Counted from the first letter of the stretch, positions 45,610-55,134 are shown. The stretch is DNA of 64,000 nucleotides from Thiomicrorhabdus sp. (GCF_963677875.1 NZ_OY782562.1:248001-312000); one strand, 5' to 3'. Numbers and translations are program-made. Notes: generated by a model not told the origin, from the sequence alone.

Positions 45610-46199
45610 TGAAGCCAGACAAGCTACAACAGCGAAAGCTGCTGTCAATCGCCAAACAGAGGATTAGCCAAGCCTGGCAGAGCAATCCGCTGAGTGAATT
45701 TTCTCAATTCGCCGAGCATGTCTCAATCGATCCCTGCCTGAGGGAAAACGGTGCCAGTTTCGTCACCTTAAATAAAGCCGGACAGCTTCGGGGCTGTATC
45801 GGTTCGCTTCAGCCAAGGTGCGCTATCGCAGAAGACGTGTTTAACAATGCTTACAGCGCCGCTTTTAGAGACCCCCGCTTTCCACCTCTACAGGCAAATG
45901 AAACCGGGCACTTACAGATTGAGATATCCGTTTTAGGCACTCCAGAACCGATTGAAAGATGTGGCAGTAAACAGGCGCTGTTACAGCAGTTGCGCCCTTT
46001 TGAAGATGGTTTGATTCTGACCGATGGCTTCAAACGCGCGACCTTTCTGCCTTCGGTCTGGGAACAACTGCCGGATAAAAACGAATTTGTCGATTACCTG
46101 ATGCGTAAAGGCGGCATGTTGAGCTGGAGCGACACTATGCGATGCGAACGCTACACCGCGTTTAAATTTTCAGCCGACTGGGATCAGATTGAAACTTAA
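45609..46199 (+). CDS. amrA: AmmeMemoRadiSam system protein A (AMMECR1 domain)
   Basis: A 196-residue AMMECR1-family protein. The hallmark motif LRGCIGSLQPR is present, with AFRDPRFPPLQANETGHLQI and FLPSVWEQLPDKNEFVDYLM further on. The ATG overlaps the stop of amrB. The molecular function of AMMECR1 proteins is unknown in all organisms. Confidence 0.94.
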   Translation: MKPDKLQQRKLLSIAKQRISQAWQSNPLSEFSQFAEHVSIDPCLRENGASFVTLNKAGQLRGCIGSLQPRCAIAEDVFNNAYSAAFRDPRFPPLQANETGHLQIEISVLGTPEPIERCGSKQALLQQLRPFEDGLILTDGFKRATFLPSVWEQLPDKNEFVDYLMRKGGMLSWSDTMRCERYTAFKFSADWDQIET

Positions 46200-46299
46200 C
46201 AATGGCCTTGATGTTTAACGTGGAGTGCTTCTTAGCAGAAAAATTTCGCGCGAAAAGCCGTTGAGCAGTCTTGTCGCTTGAGTGACCCTTCGCAGAGAT

Positions 46300-46989
46300 T
46301 TATTCTAAAGCTTCTATTAATTGTGCGATTTCTGCAACCCTGGCATGGCGCCACTCACCCGGCGCTAATTCGCCAAGCGGGAAATGCATAATTTCAACCC
46401 GCAACAAACGTATCACCCGATTGCCTACACTCTTCACCATGCGACGAATCTGGCGGTTTAACCCCTGAGTTAAAACAATCTCAAAGACCTTTTCATCGAG
46501 ACGATAAATCCGGCACGGCAGTGTCTTCTGTCCCAGCATTTTCACCCCTGCCGCCATCTGTTCCAGCGACTCATCGGAAATCGGCTTCTCTACCCAAACC
46601 CGATAACGCTTCGGGTGCGCAAATGACGGCTGCAAAATCCGGTTCACCCACTCGCCCTGATTGGTTAGCAACAGCAACCCTTCGGAATCTTTATCCAGGC
46701 GACCAACCACCATTAACTTATCGTCAAACGGCAACTGACTAGGCAAATTCCCTTCGATTGATACATCATGGGTACAAACCACGCCTTTCGGCTTGTAATA
46801 AAGTGCAAGCTTCCTGTCAGGCTCTCCGGTGACCAATTTCCCACAAACCGAAATTTCATCTGAACCGCTCACCTTTAGACCAACCTCAGCGGTTCTGCCA
46901 TTCACCATGACGTCACCGGCAAGAATCAATCGATCCGCCTGACGTTTGGAACACACTCCGCTCCGACTCAGAAATTTATTAATTCGCAT
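46300..46989 (-). CDS. rluF: RsuA/RluF-family pseudouridine synthase
   Basis: A protein of about 229 residues with an N-terminal S4 RNA-binding domain (RINKFLSRSGVCSKRQADRL) and the RsuA-type catalytic domain (VVGRLDKDSEGLLLLTNQGE with the catalytic Asp; LTQGLNRQIRRMVKSVGN). It is closest to RluF, which modifies U2604 of 23S rRNA, though the exact site in this organism is inferred. ATG at 46989 is chosen over TTG three codons upstream. Confidence 0.87.
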   Translation of the reverse strand: MRINKFLSRSGVCSKRQADRLILAGDVMVNGRTAEVGLKVSGSDEISVCGKLVTGEPDRKLALYYKPKGVVCTHDVSIEGNLPSQLPFDDKLMVVGRLDKDSEGLLLLTNQGEWVNRILQPSFAHPKRYRVWVEKPISDESLEQMAAGVKMLGQKTLPCRIYRLDEKVFEIVLTQGLNRQIRRMVKSVGNRVIRLLRVEIMHFPLGELAPGEWRHARVAEIAQLIEALE

Positions 46990-47016
46990 GTCAATCAACT
47001 CACGCCTGGTACGGGG

Positions 47017-47487
47017 TTAATTGCGTAAAGAGGCGATGATTCGTTTGGGTTTTAGTAGAGAATCCAACACGTCTTCAATTGAGCTGAAGGACAGATCACT
47101 GGCAATCAGTGTTTTCGTCGCACAACCTTCTTCCTGAATGAGAGCAACCCCTAAAGCTGCATCTTCAAGCATCAGTGCGTCATTGAGGCCATTGCCTATC
47201 GCCACACAACCTTCTGCCCCCAACTGATCGACATACGCCTTTTTCTGCCGATCCTGATCCCGTTGGCCAATAACAGTAATTTGAATAAAATTGCCAGAAC
47301 AGGCTGCATGCACCGAACCGTGAGTATCAGCGGTAATGACATGAACTTGCAATTGTTCGGAAAGCTCCTGCAATTTAGACAGAACATTTGGTTTAACCGT
47401 TCCATCACAGGCGATCGTGCCGTTGTAATCCAGCACCAGATGCTGCAATTGCAGAGTTTGGTTGCCGGGTATCTCAATCTGTAACAT
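47017..47487 (-). CDS. HAD protein, soluble P-type-ATPase-like phosphatase
   Basis: A 156-residue HAD hydrolase resembling the catalytic P domain of P-type ATPases (COG4087). The nucleophile motif is LVLDYNGTIACDG, motif IV is CVAIGNGLNDALMLEDAALG. The lack of a cap and of membrane helices makes it a stand-alone soluble phosphatase; substrate unknown. GGGAG precedes ATG. Confidence 0.85.
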   Translation of the reverse strand: MLQIEIPGNQTLQLQHLVLDYNGTIACDGTVKPNVLSKLQELSEQLQVHVITADTHGSVHAACSGNFIQITVIGQRDQDRQKKAYVDQLGAEGCVAIGNGLNDALMLEDAALGVALIQEEGCATKTLIASDLSFSSIEDVLDSLLKPKRIIASLRN

Positions 47488-47561
47488 GTTGCTCCCTGTT
47501 TCACTCTTGTTAAAGCCGCTTTATTATCAAACAAATCCATCCCGAATATAGGATTATCCAA

Positions 47562-47588
47562 ATAAAAAAGCCTGCATAAGCAGGCTAA
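47562..47588 (-). terminator. Terminator (GCCTGC hairpin)
   Basis: On the minus strand the stem GCCTGC / GCAGGC with ATAA-type loop is followed by six T. It terminates the 112-residue gene. Near-identical hairpins recur at 53339 and, degenerate, at 53770. Confidence 0.85.
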
Positions 47589-47651
47589 AGGCATGATTAA
47601 CCGGATTGAACTCATTGCACGCAGGTCATTTTCCTGCAGAAAAATCTGCTG

Positions 47652-47990
47652 TTACCAATCACTCGGCGCAACACTGTCCTCTAACAGGTGTTCCTTGATC
47701 AAGGTGACGACAAATTTCGGGGTAAATTCATCATTCGAGATATCTTCGATCCACTCGGGATTGCCAAAACCGCCGTACGCATCCGGTTCGAAATAAGCAT
47801 AACCAACCTTATATTCATCCCCGTAACGCGCGAACATCAAGACAAATTTTTTGGAATTCACCTTGTTTTTCAACTCACAAGTACCGTTATCACTGCTTTT
47901 GAAAACGATCTCGGCACTCTCTTCGTCTTTGGCATATTCGGCCATTGCCGACTGAACCGTCGTGTATAAATCCTGATAACTTTGAATCAC
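47652..47990 (-). CDS. Small acidic protein of unknown function
   Basis: A 112-residue protein with no recognised domain. The GTG start is supported by AGGAG six bases upstream. It is acidic, with alternating strands (KKFVLMFARYGDEYKVGYAYF) suggesting a mixed fold, and a final helix (FVVTLIKEHLLED). A strong terminator follows. Confidence 0.7.
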   Translation of the reverse strand: MIQSYQDLYTTVQSAMAEYAKDEESAEIVFKSSDNGTCELKNKVNSKKFVLMFARYGDEYKVGYAYFEPDAYGGFGNPEWIEDISNDEFTPKFVVTLIKEHLLEDSVAPSDW

Positions 47991-48396
47991 CAGACTCTCC
48001 TGCAGAACCTTTTCCTGTCAACAATAATTAAATGAATCCAGAAAAGATTTTAGCAAGATCAACCATAGCGACTTATCGATATTGCATATATGTATTACAG
48101 ACGGTCATCTATAAATGCCGCTCACTATCGCCGTAAAACACCGCTTTCCCTCCCTTATTCGCTGAAGAACCCATCGTCAACCAAGCCGAATCGGAAACGC
48201 AATTCTCGGAACCCCCGAAAAAATTCTGCTTTTTTACCAAAGCAGACAGGTAATCCGATATCTGAGAACAGAAAGCCGTACAATAACCCCCAATTTACGA
48301 GTAAGTTGCACGTCAGTTAGCATCAGAATAACTTTGCAATCCGCTCATCCCAACCAGGCGCGAGAAATCATCGCACCACTTTATGATTGAGACCGA
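47991..48396. other. Intergenic gap, no gene seen
   Basis: About 405 bases between the divergent small acidic gene and rhlE. The frame opening at 48090 is low-complexity and has no ribosome site. A promoter and possibly a long leader of rhlE must lie here. Confidence 0.5.
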
Positions 48397-49827
48397 ATGA
48401 AATTTACCGAACTTGGCTTAAACGCTCATATTACCCAAGCCATCAGCGACGCTGGCTACACCACTCCTACCCCGATTCAGCAACAAGCCATCCCGGCCAT
48501 TCTCGAAGGCCATGACCTTATGGCTGCCGCACAAACCGGCACCGGGAAAACCGCCGCCTTTACCCTGCCAATGCTGGAAAAACTCGCCAAAGGCCGCCAA
48601 GCCAAATCCAATCAGGCTCGCGCGCTGATCCTGACGCCAACCCGGGAACTGGCTTTGCAAGTCAGTGAAAGTGTTGAAACTTACGGCAAGCAACTTTTCT
48701 TAAGTTCGACCGTGGTTTTTGGCGGGGTGAAAATCAATCCGCAAATGCAGCGGCTACGCAAAGGGGTCGATATCCTTGTTGCCACACCCGGTCGACTACT
48801 CGACCTCTATCAGCAAAATGCGGTGCGTTTTGACAATCTGGAAGTGCTGGTACTGGACGAAGCCGACCGTATGCTGGATATGGGTTTTATCCACGACATT
48901 AAAAAAATTCTCACACTACTGCCTAAACAGCGCCAGAATCTGCTGTTCTCAGCCACCTTTTCCAAAGAGATTCGCGCACTGGCGAAAGGCATCGTTCATC
49001 ATCCGGTAGAGATTTCCGTCACGCCCGAAAACTCCACCGCAGACACTGTTAAACAGAAAATATACCCGGTCGATAAAGCGAAAAAGACCCAGCTGCTCAT
49101 CAAGCTCATTCAAGATCACGCCTGGTATCAGGTACTGGTGTTTACTCGTACCAAACACGGCGCCAACCGGCTTGCGACTCAATTAGAGAAAAATAGGATT
49201 AAAGCAGCGGCAATTCACGGTAATAAAAGCCAAAACGCGCGTATTCGTGCCCTGAATGAATTCAAAGACAACCAACTTCAAGTGCTGGTCGCAACCGACA
49301 TCGCTGCTCGTGGAATTGACATCGATCTGCTACCGCACGTCGTTAATTTCGACCTGCCGCATGTCTCTGAAGACTACGTTCACCGCATCGGCAGAACCGG
49401 GCGCGCCGGAGCAAACGGCGAGGCCATTTCGCTGGTTTGCGCCGAAGAACACAAAGAACTCGTCGGCATTGAAAACCTGATTAATCAAATCCTGCCACGC
49501 GAAATTGTCGAAGGCTTTGAACCAAGCAAGCCACTTGGCGAATCCAAGCTCGGGCTGAAAAAGAAAAAACCGAAGAAGCCTAAAAAACCTAAAGAATCGA
49601 AAGTCTGGCAAGAAAAAACGCCGGAAGAAACCGGCAATAACCGCCAAACGGAAGAACCGGTCAAACAATCGATCGAGGGTAAAAGACCTCCTCGCCGTCG
49701 CCCGAAACCGCAAGGTCAAAATCCACAAGGACAAAAACCGCAAAACCGAAAACCTCAAGGAACAAGATCAAACGGCGAGAGTCCGTACAAAGGTCGCCGC
49801 AAACCAAAAACTACGACCGACAAATAA
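48397..49827 (+). CDS. rhlE: DEAD-box RNA helicase RhlE
   Basis: A 476-residue ATP-dependent RNA helicase. Motifs in order: [17 protein letters not shown] (I), PTRELALQ (Ia), [14 protein letters not shown] (II), FSATF (III), [14 protein letters not shown] (V), [12 protein letters not shown] (VI). The C-terminal about 100 residues are a basic Lys/Pro/Gln tail ([15 protein letters not shown]) that probably binds RNA. Works in rRNA or mRNA remodelling, often at low temperature. A second shorter RhlE-like gene lies 460 bases downstream. Confidence 0.93.
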   Translation: MKFTELGLNAHITQAISDAGYTTPTPIQQQAIPAILEGHDLMAAAQTGTGKTAAFTLPMLEKLAKGRQAKSNQARALILTPTRELALQVSESVETYGKQLFLSSTVVFGGVKINPQMQRLRKGVDILVATPGRLLDLYQQNAVRFDNLEVLVLDEADRMLDMGFIHDIKKILTLLPKQRQNLLFSATFSKEIRALAKGIVHHPVEISVTPENSTADTVKQKIYPVDKAKKTQLLIKLIQDHAWYQVLVFTRTKHGANRLATQLEKNRIKAAAIHGNKSQNARIRALNEFKDNQLQVLVATDIAARGIDIDLLPHVVNFDLPHVSEDYVHRIGRTGRAGANGEAISLVCAEEHKELVGIENLINQILPREIVEGFEPSKPLGESKLGLKKKKPKKPKKPKESKVWQEKTPEETGNNRQTEEPVKQSIEGKRPPRRRPKPQGQNPQGQKPQNRKPQGTRSNGESPYKGRRKPKTTTDK

Positions 49828-50286
49828 AACCATAAAAAACTGTATAGTACGAGGTAAATGCTCAGTACTTTAGATTGACGTCTCATAAGCAATAGACCCG
49901 AAAGATCTGATTTATCGGCTACAAATCCAAAAAAAGAAGTCTGGTTGCTGCTTATGGTTGGCGATGTACAAGACCGCCTGCAAAAACATAGTGTCCTCAA
50001 ACGACTCAATCAACGAATCCTGTTTGATTGGGCAGAAGCACTTAAACAGGCAAACGACAGTCCAGTCAGTCAATCGATAAAACGCCGAGCAATTAGAGCT
50101 GAAAAGCCTCCTGCGCGAAAGCGTAGGAATCAGACAGTGAACAGGAACTCCGGCTAACGTCATACAATTCTAAGCTGGCCATAACTTCTCACAAATCAAA
50201 CTGATCAGAAATCTCTCGTCTTTTTGATTACTATACACAGCATGGCGCCTTGAGCGCCTATCAAAATTTTCCAACCTGAGGTTGCT
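49828..50286. other. Intergenic gap between two helicase genes
   Basis: About 460 bases. Overlapping open frames of 70-84 codons occur on both strands but none has a ribosome site or recognisable sequence; it may contain the remnant of a lost gene. The promoter of the second helicase gene presumably lies in its last 100 bases. Confidence 0.5.
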
Positions 50287-51456
50287 ATGTCATTTGCCAA
50301 ACTCGGATTATCCGATCCCATTCTTAAAGCGCTGTCCGATTCCGGCTATCAAACACCGACTGAAATTCAGAAAAAAGCGATTCCGCTGATTTTAAAAGGC
50401 GAAGATATTATCGCCTCGGCACAGACAGGAACCGGAAAAACCGCCAGTTTTGTTCTGCCAATTTTACAAAAGCTCAATAACGGCGAAACCGTACGCGGTC
50501 GTTCGATTCGCGCACTTATTCTCGTGCCGACGCGCGAATTGGCGATTCAGGTTGAAAAAAGTATTCTGAACTACGGCAAACACCTCAAGCTGAGTTCGCT
50601 TGCCATCTACGGCGGTACGGATATTGAGGAAAACAAACAGCGTTTGGCAAAAGGCATTGATATGCTGGTCGCCACGCCCGGCCGCCTGCTCGACATGGCC
50701 TATCAACGCGCCCTGTTTTTTAATGATCTGGAATTTCTGGTGCTGGATGAAGCCGACCGAATGCTCGATATGGGCTTTATCGACGACCTGAACAAAATTA
50801 TTGACCGCCTGCCAGCCAACCGTCAGAGTATGCTGTTTTCGGCAACCTTAAATGACAAAATTCGCTATCTGGCGGATACCGTCTATGACGACGCCGTTGA
50901 GATTAAGATCACGCCAAAAGGCAAAACCGCCAAGATTGAGCAATGGATGATTGCCGTCGATAAAGACACCAAATCCGCCCTGCTCAGCCATTTAATCAAA
51001 GAAAGTCAATGGGATCAGGCACTTATTTTTGTCGAGAAGAAACACTCCGCAGCCAAACTGGTCGAACAACTTGGCAAACGCGGCATTCTTGCCGACTCGA
51101 TTCACGCCGGCCGTAGTCAGGCACAGCGCGAACGAGTCTGGAATGAATTCAAAACCGGTAAACTGCAATTCCTTGTCGCGACTGGTGTTGCCGCACGCGG
51201 GCTGGATATGCAAAACCTGAGTCGAGTCATCAACTACGACCTGCCATATCCTGCCGAAGAATATATTCATCGCATCGGCCGAACTGGTCGTGCAGGGAAC
51301 TCAGGCGAAGCCATTTCGCTGGTCTCCAAGGATGACTTTAAAAACCTCTGCATGATCGAAAGCCTACTTAATCAACTACTAGAACGCCGTGAAGTTGCGG
51401 AATTCCCTGTCCGCAAACCAGTTCCAGTTTCGATTCTCAACTACCACCGCAAATAA
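50287..51456 (+). CDS. DEAD-box RNA helicase, RhlE-like, short C-terminus
   Basis: A 389-residue DEAD-box helicase containing only the core: [15 protein letters not shown] (I), [15 protein letters not shown] (II), FSATLND (III), ATGVAARGLDMQNLSR (V), [12 protein letters not shown] (VI), and a short end (PVPVSILNYHRK). No basic tail. GAGGT precedes ATG. Its last 83 codons plus terminator are duplicated, in degraded form, at 53848-54172. May serve RNA unwinding together with the nearby cold-shock protein. Confidence 0.92.
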   Translation: MSFAKLGLSDPILKALSDSGYQTPTEIQKKAIPLILKGEDIIASAQTGTGKTASFVLPILQKLNNGETVRGRSIRALILVPTRELAIQVEKSILNYGKHLKLSSLAIYGGTDIEENKQRLAKGIDMLVATPGRLLDMAYQRALFFNDLEFLVLDEADRMLDMGFIDDLNKIIDRLPANRQSMLFSATLNDKIRYLADTVYDDAVEIKITPKGKTAKIEQWMIAVDKDTKSALLSHLIKESQWDQALIFVEKKHSAAKLVEQLGKRGILADSIHAGRSQAQRERVWNEFKTGKLQFLVATGVAARGLDMQNLSRVINYDLPYPAEEYIHRIGRTGRAGNSGEAISLVSKDDFKNLCMIESLLNQLLERREVAEFPVRKPVPVSILNYHRK

Positions 51457-51457
51457 C

Positions 51458-51484
51458 AAAAAACCGCCAAACGGCGGTTTTTAA
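51458..51484 (+). terminator. Terminator of the short helicase gene
   Basis: Stem AAACCGCC / GGCGGTTT, loop AAAC, flanked by A and T runs. A copy with loop AACC ends the duplicated fragment at 54101-54126. Confidence 0.93.
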
Positions 51485-51751
51485 ATCTAGCTACTTTTAG
51501 TCTAAAAACAATAGAGCCTAGTCCCATTGCTGGCTCTTTTTGATCAAAAATTACATTATTTCTGGCTTTTTAGCTAATTTCCTCGTATGCTTCATGGGCT
51601 TGAAAAATTCTATAAGATTTACATTCTACATTTCGCTGTATTATTTCCGTAACACCTCGTCCTGCAGTATCTAAGATCCACCAGTATTTATCTCTAGCAC
51701 GTCACGCCTATTGCAGGCAGCATTATTTATTACAAAATTTAGGATGTTATT

Positions 51752-51961
51752 ATGTCTAATACAGTTACTGGAACCGTTAAATGGTTCAATGAAACCAAAG
51801 GTTTCGGATTTATTGAACAGAAGTCTGGCCCTGATGTTTTCGCTCACTTCAGTGCGATTGTCAGCTCTGGTTTCAAAACCCTGGCTGAAGGCCAAACGGT
51901 AGAATTTGTTGTTAAGCCGGGGCCAAAAGGCCCACAAGCTGAAAACATTACTGTCATCTAA
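51752..51961 (+). CDS. CspA-family cold-shock protein
   Basis: A 69-residue single cold-shock domain that binds single-stranded RNA/DNA. RNP1 (KGFGFIEQ) and RNP2 (DVFAHFSAI) are intact; the start is [15 protein letters not shown] lies seven bases before ATG. The roughly 265 bases between the helicase terminator and this gene may include a long 5' leader as in other csp genes, but I cannot show its structure. Placement beside DEAD-box helicases suits RNA-structure management. Confidence 0.95.
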   Translation: MSNTVTGTVKWFNETKGFGFIEQKSGPDVFAHFSAIVSSGFKTLAEGQTVEFVVKPGPKGPQAENITVI

Positions 51962-52010
51962 GGTTTTTCCGGCTCGGTGCAAACGATACTTTGAGCTTAA
52001 AAAATCAAAT

Positions 52011-52042
52011 AAAAAGCCGAGTCCGCAACGACTCGGCTTTTT
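52011..52042 (+). terminator. Terminator of the cold-shock gene
   Basis: Long stem AAAAAGCCGAGTC / GACTCGGCTTTTT with a six-base loop. Confidence 0.95.
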
Positions 52043-52408
52043 AGTTTCTGTCACCCATAAAAATCTACACTGCTTTTAAGCCCATTCCCTAGAATAGCTT
52101 TTAGATCGCAACCTCAATAAAAATAAAACCATTTGATGCACCAAGTCTGAACACGAAATTATCCAACGAGGATAAAGATTTCTTCGCCAGATTCAAAATC
52201 CAGGATGATCTGGTTTGATGATTGAAATTCAATAGCTATGTGCCTACAAGGTGGGAACAATAGAGAATAGCATCCCCTGCCTGTACCATTTCTTCGTAAA
52301 ATATAAGCTGTTGTAACCAGCATAAATAACGATAAAGCACGCTAAAATAAACAGGCAAAACGCTGTGATCGGCGTCCAACCCGAGCATTTATCTTTCAGG
52401 AGTTGATT
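52043..52408. other. Intergenic gap, no gene seen
   Basis: About 365 bases upstream of the beta-propeller gene, holding its promoter. I find no open frame with a ribosome site and no repeat. Confidence 0.5.
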
Positions 52409-53305
52409 ATGAAATCTATCCAAAGCATTAAAACCTTGTTCTTAGCATCCCTAACCGTATTGTGGTCTGCGAGCGCTATCGCTAATCCAGCAAGTTCAAA
52501 AATCATGGTCAGCGATGTCGGTTTTGCAACGCCGGAATCGGTCGAATATTATGCCGATCAGGATGTTTATCTGGTCACGAATATCAACGGCAGTCCATTC
52601 GACGCGGACGACAACGGTTTTATCTCCAAACTGAGTCCTGACGGTAAAGTCATTGACCTGAAATGGATTGATGGCGCCAATGACAAGATTAAATTACACG
52701 CTCCTAAAGGCATGACCATTATCGGCAATAAACTCTATGTGGCCGACATCACGCAAATACAGGTATTTGAACTGCCGAGTGGCAAGCAGCTTTCTTCCAT
52801 TGACGTCAAAGGCAGCAGCTTTTTAAACGGCATTACCGCAGGTGAAGGCGATACGGTCTATGTCACCGATACCGGCATGAAACCGGGATTTGAAGCTTCC
52901 GGTACAGATGCCATCTATAAAGTATCGGCTAATGGCAAAGTGGAAACCATCCTTAAAGATCCCAATATGGGCCGACCAAACGGCATTCTGTATGACAATG
53001 GCGATATTTACGTGGTCTTTTTCACCAGTGCGAAAATGATCAAAATGAATGACAAAGGCGAGATCACCGAAATGCCTGAACCTTACGGCGCTAGGTTAGA
53101 TGGCCTGGTCAAATTGAAAGATGGCAGTCTCGCGATGTCGAGCTGGGAAAGCTCGTCGATCGATGTGTATAGAAACGGCGAATACGAAACCATTGCCGAG
53201 TTCCTCAACTCCCCTGCCGACATGGACGTAGACACCAAACGCAACCGTTTACTGATTCCGCTCTTTAATGAGAATAAAGTCTTGATTTTACCGTTGGATA
53301 AGTGA
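52409..53305 (+). CDS. Exported SMP-30/gluconolactonase-like beta-propeller protein
   Basis: A 298-residue protein with a signal peptide (SLTVLWSASAIANPA) and six-blade propeller repeats such as GKVIDLKWIDG, NKLYVADITQIQVFELPSG, GDTVYVTDTGMKPGFEASG, and GRPNGILYDNGDIYVVFF. This resembles the SMP-30/NHL propeller families. Acts in the periplasm; ligand or reaction unknown. The ATG at 52409 has GGAG six bases upstream. Confidence 0.8.
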   Translation: MKSIQSIKTLFLASLTVLWSASAIANPASSKIMVSDVGFATPESVEYYADQDVYLVTNINGSPFDADDNGFISKLSPDGKVIDLKWIDGANDKIKLHAPKGMTIIGNKLYVADITQIQVFELPSGKQLSSIDVKGSSFLNGITAGEGDTVYVTDTGMKPGFEASGTDAIYKVSANGKVETILKDPNMGRPNGILYDNGDIYVVFFTSAKMIKMNDKGEITEMPEPYGARLDGLVKLKDGSLAMSSWESSSIDVYRNGEYETIAEFLNSPADMDVDTKRNRLLIPLFNENKVLILPLDK

Positions 53306-53338
53306 AGAAATTTAAGACTGCAAGTAAACTCTAAATAC

Positions 53339-53362
53339 AAAAAAGCCTGCAATTGCAGGCTA
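53339..53362 (-). terminator. Terminator (GCCTGC hairpin)
   Basis: Palindrome GCCTGCAATTGCAGGC, followed on the minus strand by a T run; ends the DUF3820 gene transcript. Confidence 0.85.
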
Positions 53363-53403
53363 ATAAAAGCTATTCACAAAAAAAGTTCTACCTCTAATTA
53401 TTT

Positions 53404-53625
53404 CTAATCGCTTTTCTCTTTTCTTAACGGGTCAAGAAGCTGTTTTAAACCGTTGTGATCCAGCTCATGCATCAGAGCCAACAACTGCCCTAAATTACCC
53501 GCGGGAAAGCCTTTACTTGCAAACCAATTAAGGTAGTTTCCCGGCAAATCAGCAATAATTCGCCCCTTGTATTTACCATAAGGCATGGTAACTTCAACAA
53601 GCTTTTTTAAGTTCTCTGGATTCAT
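53404..53625 (-). CDS. DUF3820 family protein
   Basis: A 73-residue protein of the DUF3820 family, whose members are sometimes called putative quorum-sensing-regulated factors. Hallmarks: TMPYGKYKGRIIADLPGNYL, LNWFASKGFP and GQLLALMHELDHNGL. Function unknown. It is the last ordinary gene before the AT-rich cassette region. Confidence 0.9.
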   Translation of the reverse strand: MNPENLKKLVEVTMPYGKYKGRIIADLPGNYLNWFASKGFPAGNLGQLLALMHELDHNGLKQLLDPLRKEKSD

Positions 53626-53769
53626 AAATTAAAAAGACAAGTACTCGATTACAAAATATTAGACAAAGGAAATAAAAGACCAAATCCGTTTAAAAACACA
53701 AACCGATATTCTACAACCAACTAAAAACCAGGTGCGACCAAATCAAAAACGATTAAAAATACAGAAAAC

Positions 53770-53794
53770 AAAAAAGCCAGCTAAAAGCAGGCTA
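53770..53794. repeat. Degenerate copy of the GCCTGC terminator
   Basis: AAAAAAGCCAGC with TAAAA loop and GCAGGCTAAG, a mismatched version of the hairpins at 47562 and 53339. It marks the approach to the cassette region and no longer has a gene to end. Confidence 0.55.
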
Positions 53795-53818
53795 AGAAAA
53801 ATAAGAACTAAAAATGTT

Positions 53819-53840
53819 ATTTAATTTTACTCTGGCCCCA
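53819..53840. repeat. Cassette repeat R1 (left end of segment A)
   Basis: ATTTAATTTTACTCTGGCCC and two more bases. This is the inverted form of the motif GGTCAGAGTAAAATTAAAT with one change. Segment A runs from here to R3. Confidence 0.85.
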
Positions 53841-53847
53841 ATTATTC

Positions 53848-54172
53848 GATATGCAAAACCTGAGCCATGTCATCAACTACGACCTGCCATATCCTGACGA
53901 AGAAAATATTCACCACACCGGCCGAACAGGTCGTGCCGAAAACTTCGGCGAAGCCATCTCGCAGGCCTCCAAGGACAACTTTAAAAACCTTTGTATGATC
54001 GAAAGCCTACTTAACCAACTACTAGAATGCCGTGAAGTTGCAGAATTCCCCGTTCGCAAACCTGTTCCAATTTCGATTCTCAACTATCACCGCAAATAGT
54101 AAAAAACCGCCAACCGGCGGTTTTTAAATCTAGCTGAATTTAGTCTAAAAGCAATCGAGTCTGACCCCCATC
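53848..54172 (+). pseudogene. Duplicated 3' tail of the DEAD-box helicase gene
   Basis: The sequence matches 51203-51527, covering the last 82 or so codons of the 389-residue helicase, its stop, terminator hairpin and about 45 bases beyond. Identity is high but the key motif VI has changed from [13 protein letters not shown] to HHTGRTGRAENFG, and there is no start or N-terminal domain. It is a truncated, non-functional copy. Its 5' end begins seven bases after repeat R1, pointing to an insertion or recombination event. Confidence 0.93.
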
Positions 54173-54376
54173 GATTTCAACAACTTAAAAAATTAATTCC
54201 ACTCTAACACCGCGACTATTCTTAACTTTATGGCATTGGGTAACGTCCCATTTTTACCTTCTTTGCTTTTACCAAGAACCAAAATAAACATTATTGACAA
54301 TACTTATCATTTGCATTAATGTTTTATAAAAATATCAAGTAAAAGTAATTATCAAGTAATCAATTAGGAATAAATA
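54173..54376. other. AT-rich leader of cassette 1
   Basis: About 200 AT-rich bases before the first cassette gene, likely containing its promoter. No reading frame of note. Confidence 0.5.
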
Positions 54377-55116
54377 ATGGTAAAAACCCTCATCCTCCTA
54401 TCAACGATAACATTTACAACACTCATAAATAAGCGATTTATATTTATAAGTCATTTTTCAGAGCAAAGCTCAAAATATTGTTCTAACCTTTCATTCTCTT
54501 TTGGAAATAAAGTCTCACAGATACTTATTAAATTTTTATTTTTATCTTTGATGGCAGCTTTATCGAGTAACAGTGTTCAAGCAAGTGAAAAGATATGTTC
54601 ACATCAAGGATTGGATGCTTATCCATTTTTTTAATAGAAGTCAATTCATACGATGCTGTGGAGGAAAGGGATGAGGGCGGTATAGAAATTGACGATGATA
54701 AGCTAACTCCAGAGTGTATAAGACAAATTCTGGAAAGTGATCCATACGAGGACTTATACGAATGTCCTACACAACTTGATCAAGTTGAAGTTAATGACAG
54801 CCCTGAAGATACATGGAAAGATTATTCCCCAGATGAAGACTCAGATTCTTCTAATTCTGGAGGAGAAAGTTCAGGGCCAAATAACAATACAGAAAATGAT
54901 TGTCAGGAAATTATGACTAATGCCGTAAATGAGAGGGAGTCTTGTTTAAAAGAAGCGAACAACACCTGGGTTGCTGGAATGGCAATTTGTGTCTCAACAT
55001 TACCCCTTGGAGGAGCATCTTTTATTATATGCGAAGCTGGAGTATATGCTTTGGTAGAGAATTCTAAAATTGAATGTGAAGCCGATTATGCAAGAGCTGA
55101 CGCTCAATGCAACTAA
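54377..55116 (+). pseudogene. Cassette 1 secreted acidic six-Cys protein, frameshifted
   Basis: The first frame (54377-54634) has AGGA before ATG and ends with an export-signal-like helix FLFLSLMAALSSNSVQASEK. It stops at a run of seven T (54626-54632). One more T would join it to FLIEVNSYDAVEERDEGGIE, an acidic stretch, a Ser/Gly/Asn linker, and a C-terminal domain with six Cys and a hydrophobic centre (WVAGMAICVSTLPLGGASFI) ending ADYARADAQCN. The second copy has one base more at this place, supporting a loss here. The layout (signal, linker, small Cys domain) recalls bacteriocin-type effectors. No known family. Confidence 0.7.
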
Positions 55117-55134
55117 TCAAAATTGGAAATTATT

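Noticed and set aside
49912..50163. Overlapping open frames between the two helicase genes
   Set aside because: No ribosome site, no recognisable sequence, and both strands are open to a similar extent, as expected by chance.
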